DNA of 41,139 nt from Flavobacterium sp. A45 (GTDB taxonomy: Bacteria > Bacteroidota > Bacteroidia > Flavobacteriales > Flavobacteriaceae), in NCBI RefSeq assembly GCF_002001005.1, contig NZ_MUNX01000038.1:1-41139 (forward strand), given 5' to 3'. The position numbers and the translations under genes were made by a program. Of the stretch, positions 36,186 through 41,139 are shown one piece after another (positions within the stretch are counted from its first letter, which is position 1; each line of letters begins with the position of its first letter). Under the pieces are notes generated by a model, which did no database searches, was not told the origin of the DNA, and was given only the letters and a program-made list of their open reading frames with translations.

Positions 36186-36444
36186 TGAACAGATTCATTA
36201 AATCTGATTTGTTGTAATAATAGGAACCTAAAACTTTTTTGAAACGTACTTTTCCTGTAATCCGGAGATTTTGCAGAGATGCAGCAGACATATCCATCAG
36301 TTTCCTGGCAATACGGCTTTTAAGCCAATCTGGATTTAAGCCGCCTTCTTCATTATTCCGGTTGTCCTCTATAATTTGTTTGAGTTGCTCGACTAGCAAT
36401 AGGCCAAATTGCTTTAAATCATCTTTAGTAATATTATCGTTCAT
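36172..36444 (-). CDS. Excisionase-like helix-turn-helix protein
   Basis: 90 aa. The C-terminal half (MSAASLQNLRITGKVRFKKVLGSYYYNKSDLMNLF) has the pattern of an excisionase/MerR-like helix-turn-helix followed by a beta-hairpin wing, as in helix_turn_helix_17 proteins. Such small proteins are frequent in Bacteroidota conjugative or integrative elements, usually beside genes like its partner at 35871. No integrase is visible in the window. A possible role is controlling excision or transcription of the element. Confidence 0.65.
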   Translation of the reverse strand: MNDNITKDDLKQFGLLLVEQLKQIIEDNRNNEEGGLNPDWLKSRIARKLMDMSAASLQNLRITGKVRFKKVLGSYYYNKSDLMNLFNEEN

Positions 36445-36754
36445 TTTTGTGCCTACTATCTTTTAATATTAAGTAATGATCTAAGATATAATGCAATTTT
36501 TTTCGTTGCTTTGAAGTGGTGCTTTGAGGTACTGTTAGGCATTCAAAGGCGTTTGGAGAATATTAAAATGCTTAAAAAGAATCTGTCTTTGCTTTATAAA
36601 TTAAGTTTTTTGAATCGCCCTCACTCTGTTTCCTCACTCTTTTTTGCCACCTTAAAATTTAGAAATTAATTTATTCTGAAAAAAGAACAATACATTACTG
36701 CGTCATAAAATGGCAGACAAATGAATTATCTTTGACAAAATAATTGAAATCATT
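36445..36754. other. Divergent intergenic region upstream of the WYL operon
   Basis: 310 bp without a gene. It contains two copies of CCTCACTCT (36619-36627 and 36632-36640, 13 bp apart), a possible regulator site, and the WYL promoter box at 36727-36734. Confidence 0.5.
36727..36734 (+). promoter_or_regulatory. -7 promoter box of the WYL-exonuclease-DUF262 operon
   Basis: TATCTTTG matches the Bacteroidota -7 consensus TAnnTTTG and sits 20 bp before the start codon at 36755, leaving a very short leader. No clear TTG is seen at -33. Confidence 0.55.
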
Positions 36755-37654
36755 ATGTCAAAGCTAATCTATTTTAAGAGGTATTTATACATCATAGACC
36801 GTCTAAGAAGCCGTCCTAGCAATTTTACAGAATTGCAGGAATATGTAATTCGTAAACTTGAAAATGAGGATATCGACACCAATTTTGAATATGCCATTCG
36901 TACTTTTGAGCGTGACAAAAAAGATATTTTGACCCTTTTTGGAATTTCCATAGAATACAATCGAAAAGACAAAACTTATAACATTGACGAGGAAGAAATT
37001 GAAGACCAGTCGGTAACCCGAATGATAGATGCTTTTTCTATCCATCACGCACTGCAGGAGGGAAATAAATTATCGCCAAGCGTCTTTTTGGAGAAGCGAA
37101 AATCATTGGGAACAGAACACATACACGGAATTATTCACGCCATTCAGAATGCTTATATCCTAAAATTTACCCACAAAAAACATTGGGAAGACTCCATTAC
37201 CCAACGAGAGGTAAAACCCATAGCCATCAAGGAATCACAGCAAAGATGGTACTTGATTGCCTTGGACAAAAAAGACGAAAAAATCAAAACATTTGGATTA
37301 GACAGAATATCCAGTTTGATCATAACCGATACAAAATTCAAACCTATTCCATACAATGTAGAAAAAGCCTTCCAACACGCTTTCGGAGTGGAAACCTACG
37401 AAGCTGAAGTGAAAATTGTTTTGGAATTTTCGTGGCAACAAGGCAATTATATAAAAAGTTTTCCATTGCACGAATCCCAACGTATTTTAGAAGATAATGC
37501 GGACAGGGTTTTGATTGAGATTTACATTCATCCTACCAACGACATTATTATGGAACTCTTGAAGCACGGATCCAATGTAAAAGTAGTTTCTCCAATTTCG
37601 CTTCAAAACGAGATGAAGAGCAGGATTTTAGGAATGGCAAAATTATATCAATAA
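36755..37654 (+). CDS. WYL-domain transcriptional regulator
   Basis: 299 aa, cytoplasmic. An N-terminal winged-helix region (about 1-75, DRLRSRPSNFTELQEYVIRKL) is followed by a WYL domain (about 140-215). The domain shows the literal Trp165-Tyr166-Leu167 in QQRWYLIALDKK, and a C-terminal extension (about 220-298) completes the usual plan of the family. WYL regulators sense a ligand, possibly nucleic acid or nucleotide, and often control bacterial defence operons (BrxR and CapW are examples). Its stop overlaps the exonuclease start by one base (TAATG), so it is cotranscribed and likely represses or autoregulates the operon. Confidence 0.9.
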   Translation: MSKLIYFKRYLYIIDRLRSRPSNFTELQEYVIRKLENEDIDTNFEYAIRTFERDKKDILTLFGISIEYNRKDKTYNIDEEEIEDQSVTRMIDAFSIHHALQEGNKLSPSVFLEKRKSLGTEHIHGIIHAIQNAYILKFTHKKHWEDSITQREVKPIAIKESQQRWYLIALDKKDEKIKTFGLDRISSLIITDTKFKPIPYNVEKAFQHAFGVETYEAEVKIVLEFSWQQGNYIKSFPLHESQRILEDNADRVLIEIYIHPTNDIIMELLKHGSNVKVVSPISLQNEMKSRILGMAKLYQ

Positions 37655-38133
37655 TGGAGTCCTTTACTGCAATAGATTTTGAAACCGCACAAGGTTATCG
37701 CTGGAGTATCTGTCAGGTTGGTTTGGTTCGGGTAGAGAATGGAATCATTACCAAAGAAATTAATTTATTGGTTAAACCTCCCGATAATTATTATTGGAGC
37801 CGTTTTACAGACATTCACGGCATTTCCGCCAAAGACACGATAGACACACCTACATTCGACAAAATTTGGCATCAAATTGCACCTTACATCGAAAATCAGA
37901 GCGTAGTGGCACACAACGGCTTTGGTTTTGATTTTCCGGTTTTAAACAAAACTTTGGAATATTATGGGATTGAAGTACCGGAATACAATAAATTTTGCAC
38001 GTATAAAATTTATAAGTCCAATTTGGCTAACTTGTGCGAAAAATACGCAATAGAACTAAATCATCACGATGCGTTGAGCGATGCTAGGGCTTGTGGGGAG
38101 TTGTATTTAATGAAATTAAAAAAGGAGAGATAA
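37654..38133 (+). CDS. DEDDh-type 3'-5' exonuclease (DnaQ-like)
   Basis: 159 aa, a compact single-domain exonuclease. All catalytic residues of the DEDDh class are visible: Asp8 and Glu10 (AIDFETA), Asp93 (HNGFGFDFPVL), His138 and Asp143 (HHDALSDAR). It should remove nucleotides from 3' ends of DNA or RNA with two metal ions. Similar small proteins occur as stand-alone repair or RNA-processing exonucleases. Here it sits between a WYL regulator and DUF262 proteins, each joined by a one-base TAATG overlap, so a role in the same module is likely. Confidence 0.9.
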   Translation: MESFTAIDFETAQGYRWSICQVGLVRVENGIITKEINLLVKPPDNYYWSRFTDIHGISAKDTIDTPTFDKIWHQIAPYIENQSVVAHNGFGFDFPVLNKTLEYYGIEVPEYNKFCTYKIYKSNLANLCEKYAIELNHHDALSDARACGELYLMKLKKER

Positions 38134-39830
38134 TGGATAATAAATTAACAATTAAAAAATATTTGAAAAAAGGTAAATTCGTGATTCCTAATTATCAAAG
38201 AGGGTTTAAATGGGGAGAACCAAACAATGATCATTTAAAGGAGTGCTCAGTAGGTTTTTTTTGTGACAGTTTAATAAAAGCGTTTAAAAGGAATGATGAA
38301 GAGTATTTTATTGAAGCAATCACAGCTGTTGAAGATGACAATAGAATTATTTTAGTTGATGGGCAACAAAGAACAACTACTCTGTTTTTAATTTTCATTG
38401 CATTAGAACAAATTGAATATTTGAAATCAATCCAATTTAAATTAGTTTATGATGTGCGAAAAGATTCAGATAATTTCTTGAATAACCTGCTTTTGGGAGA
38501 TTCTGAAAAAACTATCATTGAAGATGAAAATACTCAGGATATTCACTATTTTACGACAGCTTTAAAAAAAATTAGAGAAAAATTCAAAAAATTAGAGGAA
38601 GAAAGAAAGATTGGAGATTTTGTAAAATTCTTAAATGATAAAGTTTGGTTGTTATACAATGTGATTGAAGAAACAAAGGCGATTACAACTTTTATTTCTT
38701 TAAACGGATTAAAAGCTGTAATGAAGGATGAAGAATTAATCAAATCAGACTTGTTAATTAAATCCTCCCGCTATAATAAACCAGAGAGTAACTCTAAAGA
38801 AGAATTAATTGGTTTTGAATGGAAAATCAATGAAGACAGAAGTAGATTGGCACATAACTGGGATAAATGGTTATATTGGTGGAATCGGGAAGATGTGAAA
38901 AAATATTTTGGCACAGAAAATAGACATCCATTGTATTTTTTATTGGTTACATATTGGAACAGTGAAAATTCAGATGAAAATAAGAAATTTGATTTTGATA
39001 ATTTTAAATCAAAATTTATAAAGGATAACGTTAGCGCAAAAAACACTTTCGAAAAATTGCGAAAACTACAGAAGTCTTTTGAAGATACATACAACAATCC
39101 AATCTCTTTTAATTACTTAGGGATTGCTTTAAAAACAACAACTGAAAAAGAAAAGACAATTGCTTATTTTTTAAATGAAAAAGAAGAAAAAAAGCGAGAA
39201 GAGTATACCTTATTTGTTTTGGTAAATTCAACACATCTTGAAAGTATTAATAAGACAAAAGAAAAAGACCAAGATGTCGAAATAAGGATTCTAAAGGCTA
39301 AAGAAGCTATTAATTTAGTTAATGAGAAGTTTGTATATAATAGTGCCGGAAATGAATTTGCTTTTAGGTTTTTATTACTACTAAATGTTATTGAAGATAA
39401 TAAATTAAATAGAAAATTTAATTTTAATATATGGAATGAACGATCATTAGAACATATTCATCCTAAATCTAAAGCATATTATAAAGATGGAGGGAATTTC
39501 AAAGATGGAAATAATAACGATTTAGGTTCGTCTAAACCTAATGGTAAAGAGTGGCTAAATCGTGACGAAATCAATGAAAATGGTTCTGAACATTGTATAG
39601 GTAATTTGGTTCTTCTTTACGGAAAAAACAACTCTTCTTTTGGAGCTAAAACATTTGAGGAAAAAAAACAAACTTACTTTGAAACAAGTAGCGATTTGAA
39701 ATTTGAAAGTAGAGGTTTATTACATACTTTTTCAATATTTGCATCAAGCGAATGGAATGCAGAAAGAATTGCAGGAAATAAAATAAAAATTATTAAAAAT
39801 CTTGAAAATATTTACAATGGGTTCTATTAA
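38133..39830 (+). CDS. DUF262/DUF1524 (GmrSD-like) nuclease
   Basis: 565 aa from the ATG at 38133, which has AAAGGAGAG just upstream and overlaps the exonuclease stop by one base; a longer in-frame TTG start at 38091 is unlikely. The N-terminal DUF262 domain is ParB/Srx-like, with PNYQRGFKW and the DGQQRTT motif at 76-82. The C-terminal DUF1524 domain is an HNH-type nuclease with LEHIHPKS (His441, His443) and GNLVLL (Asn491). This is the layout of GmrSD-type modification-dependent restriction enzymes and SspE: NTP-driven sensing in DUF262 and DNA nicking in the HNH domain. What it recognises is unknown. Lys- and Asn-rich, AT-rich codon use fits recent acquisition. Confidence 0.88.
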   Translation: MDNKLTIKKYLKKGKFVIPNYQRGFKWGEPNNDHLKECSVGFFCDSLIKAFKRNDEEYFIEAITAVEDDNRIILVDGQQRTTTLFLIFIALEQIEYLKSIQFKLVYDVRKDSDNFLNNLLLGDSEKTIIEDENTQDIHYFTTALKKIREKFKKLEEERKIGDFVKFLNDKVWLLYNVIEETKAITTFISLNGLKAVMKDEELIKSDLLIKSSRYNKPESNSKEELIGFEWKINEDRSRLAHNWDKWLYWWNREDVKKYFGTENRHPLYFLLVTYWNSENSDENKKFDFDNFKSKFIKDNVSAKNTFEKLRKLQKSFEDTYNNPISFNYLGIALKTTTEKEKTIAYFLNEKEEKKREEYTLFVLVNSTHLESINKTKEKDQDVEIRILKAKEAINLVNEKFVYNSAGNEFAFRFLLLLNVIEDNKLNRKFNFNIWNERSLEHIHPKSKAYYKDGGNFKDGNNNDLGSSKPNGKEWLNRDEINENGSEHCIGNLVLLYGKNNSSFGAKTFEEKKQTYFETSSDLKFESRGLLHTFSIFASSEWNAERIAGNKIKIIKNLENIYNGFY

Positions 39831-41139
39831 AAATGACGAGTATTCTATAAAGGAATTGTTTTGTACAGATTATAGAAAAATTATAATTCCTGATTTTCAA
39901 AGAGATTATTGTTGGGGAAATAAACATTATGGGGAGAAAAAAGACATTAACATAGTTGCGGGTTTTATAGACACTTTATTGGAAGAAAAAAATAAAGGAA
40001 AAACAATATTAGGAAAAATTGACGTTTACGAGAATCCAAAAAACCATATTTATCTTACGGATGGACAACAACGGCTTACGACAATTTATCTATTAATTGG
40101 AATGTTATACAGAAAAGCCAGTGCAGAACAAAAAATAGAATTGAAAAAATGTTTACTTTCTGAATTTGAAGAAAAAGATGATAAAGAGCCTTATTTACAA
40201 TATTCGATAAGGGAAAGCAGTGTTTTTTTCTTGAGAGATTTGGTAAATGAGTTCTTTATTGGAAATACAGATTTGCAAGTAAAAGATATTGAAAAACAAC
40301 CGTGGCATTTTGATGAATATTCTTTAGATCCAACTATTCAAAGTTTCAAAGAAGCATTAAATACAATTGAAGATAAATTAAAAAACAGGAAAGAAAATGA
40401 GATTGATATTTTTTCCAAATTTATATTGGAAGACATAAAGATTCAATATCACGATGTAAGTGACAGAAAACACGGAGAAGAAAGATTTGTAATTATCAAT
40501 ACAACCGGTAAAGGATTGACTACAACGGAAAATATTAAACCTATTTTTTTAGGAACGGTTGAAAATGTTTGTTTTGCAGAACAATGGGAAGAGCGTGAAA
40601 CCTTTTTTTGGAAAAACAGAATAAAAGAGAAAGAATCTACTGCGGATAATGGCGTGAACGATTTTATGACTTGGTGTTTTCAGATTATCGAAATACAAGA
40701 AGAAATAGATTTAGTCAAAATAACTAAAAGGATTTTGAAAGACAATGAAAATGAAAAGATATTGTTTAAAATTAATGATTTATTTGAAGCATATAAAAAA
40801 CTTTTAGGATTAATTGAATCTTCAGAAATTCAAAAGCAATTGAATTTTATTAATGGAGGAGCTGTGTATAATATTCGTTTGTTGACTAAGGATAGAATAA
40901 ATGAAATTATCTTGCCCTTGCTTTTATTTATAACAGAAATTAGCGATGAAAAAACTGATGTTTACCAGTTTTTGCGTAGGCTTCGCAAAAATTATTTTGA
41001 TAAAAAATGGGAAGAAAGAAAACAAAATTATACTGACTGGAGATACATAATACAACTAATAGATAAATCAAAAAATATTGAAGATTTATTGAGCTTTAAG
41101 GACGTTTTTAACTTTAAAGATATTCCGAATGTTCCTAAC
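39817..41139 (+). CDS. Second DUF262-domain protein (3' end cut by window)
   Basis: Open from ATG 39817 to the last base, 441 codons without a stop, so the gene continues outside. It overlaps the previous gene by 14 bp. The N-terminal DUF262 domain has PDFQRDYCWG and DGQQRLTT (Asp82 to Thr87), and later FVIINTTGKGLTTTENIKP, a block typical of DUF262. Any HNH/DUF1524 part would lie beyond the window. It is different from the first DUF262 protein beyond the shared motifs, so this is a two-component arrangement rather than a fresh duplication. Tandem DUF262 genes are known in restriction-like loci. Confidence 0.85.
   Translation, partial: MGSIKNDEYSIKELFCTDYRKIIIPDFQRDYCWGNKHYGEKKDINIVAGFIDTLLEEKNKGKTILGKIDVYENPKNHIYLTDGQQRLTTIYLLIGMLYRKASAEQKIELKKCLLSEFEEKDDKEPYLQYSIRESSVFFLRDLVNEFFIGNTDLQVKDIEKQPWHFDEYSLDPTIQSFKEALNTIEDKLKNRKENEIDIFSKFILEDIKIQYHDVSDRKHGEERFVIINTTGKGLTTTENIKPIFLGTVENVCFAEQWEERETFFWKNRIKEKESTADNGVNDFMTWCFQIIEIQEEIDLVKITKRILKDNENEKILFKINDLFEAYKKLLGLIESSEIQKQLNFINGGAVYNIRLLTKDRINEIILPLLLFITEISDEKTDVYQFLRRLRKNYFDKKWEERKQNYTDWRYIIQLIDKSKNIEDLLSFKDVFNFKDIPNVPN

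Noticed and set aside
38091..38132. TTG start giving a longer first DUF262 protein
   Set aside because: The added residues are a frame-shifted reading of the exonuclease end; ATG at 38133 has AAAGGAGAG upstream and a TAATG overlap.

Overview
The window comes from a Bacteroidota genome, most likely a flavobacterium. DNA is AT-rich. Four secreted proteins end in type IX secretion (T9SS) type A sorting domains, several proteins are lipoproteins, and the promoter boxes that can be recognised fit the Bacteroidota -7 consensus TAnnTTTG rather than a sigma-70 -10.

Positions 1 to about 30,900 hold a carbohydrate-utilisation locus. It has four GH3 enzymes, two GH5 enzymes, two related clan GH-A hydrolases of uncertain family, and a GH2 enzyme carrying the N-x-K signature of beta-glucuronidases. 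One tight plus-strand operon (8349-21055) runs GH3, GH2 beta-glucuronidase, GH3, KDG kinase, KDPG aldolase, two tandem SDR mannonate oxidoreductases, mannonate dehydratase and glucuronate isomerase. Together these release glucose and glucuronic acid and convert glucuronate to pyruvate and glyceraldehyde-3-phosphate. The likely target is a polymer or oligosaccharide with beta-linked glucose and beta-linked glucuronic acid. No SusC/SusD pair, sugar transporter, polysaccharide lyase or sensor-regulator lies in the window, so those parts must be elsewhere.

Three large minus-strand genes (21145-30804) encode T9SS-exported proteins: a sugar-dehydrogenase-like protein with carbohydrate-binding modules, a GH5 and a clan GH-A hydrolase. 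All three share almost the same C-terminal cassette (Ig-like domain, beta-trefoil, T9SS signal). Three minus-strand promoters of the locus carry the same architecture: two 10-bp direct repeats (about GKACGTTTGY) 22 bp apart, with the proximal repeat starting exactly 41 bp from a TAnnTTTG box. This looks like the operator of a dedicated activator.

Positions 31,068-34,731 are a separate minus-strand operon of YHYH-domain lipoprotein, YwqK/MORN-like lipoprotein, Sco-family lipoprotein and a T9SS-exported arylsulfotransferase-like protein. Its role is unknown; a metal-related function at the cell envelope is a guess.

From about 35,527 onward the sequence looks like one end of an integrated element. 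A tRNA 3'-end-like fragment next to a terminator is followed by two small DNA-binding genes, and then a tightly overlapping operon: WYL-domain regulator, DEDDh exonuclease, DUF262/DUF1524 (GmrSD-like) nuclease, and a second DUF262 protein cut by the window end. This composition suggests an anti-phage defence module. It is the best candidate for an undescribed system here.
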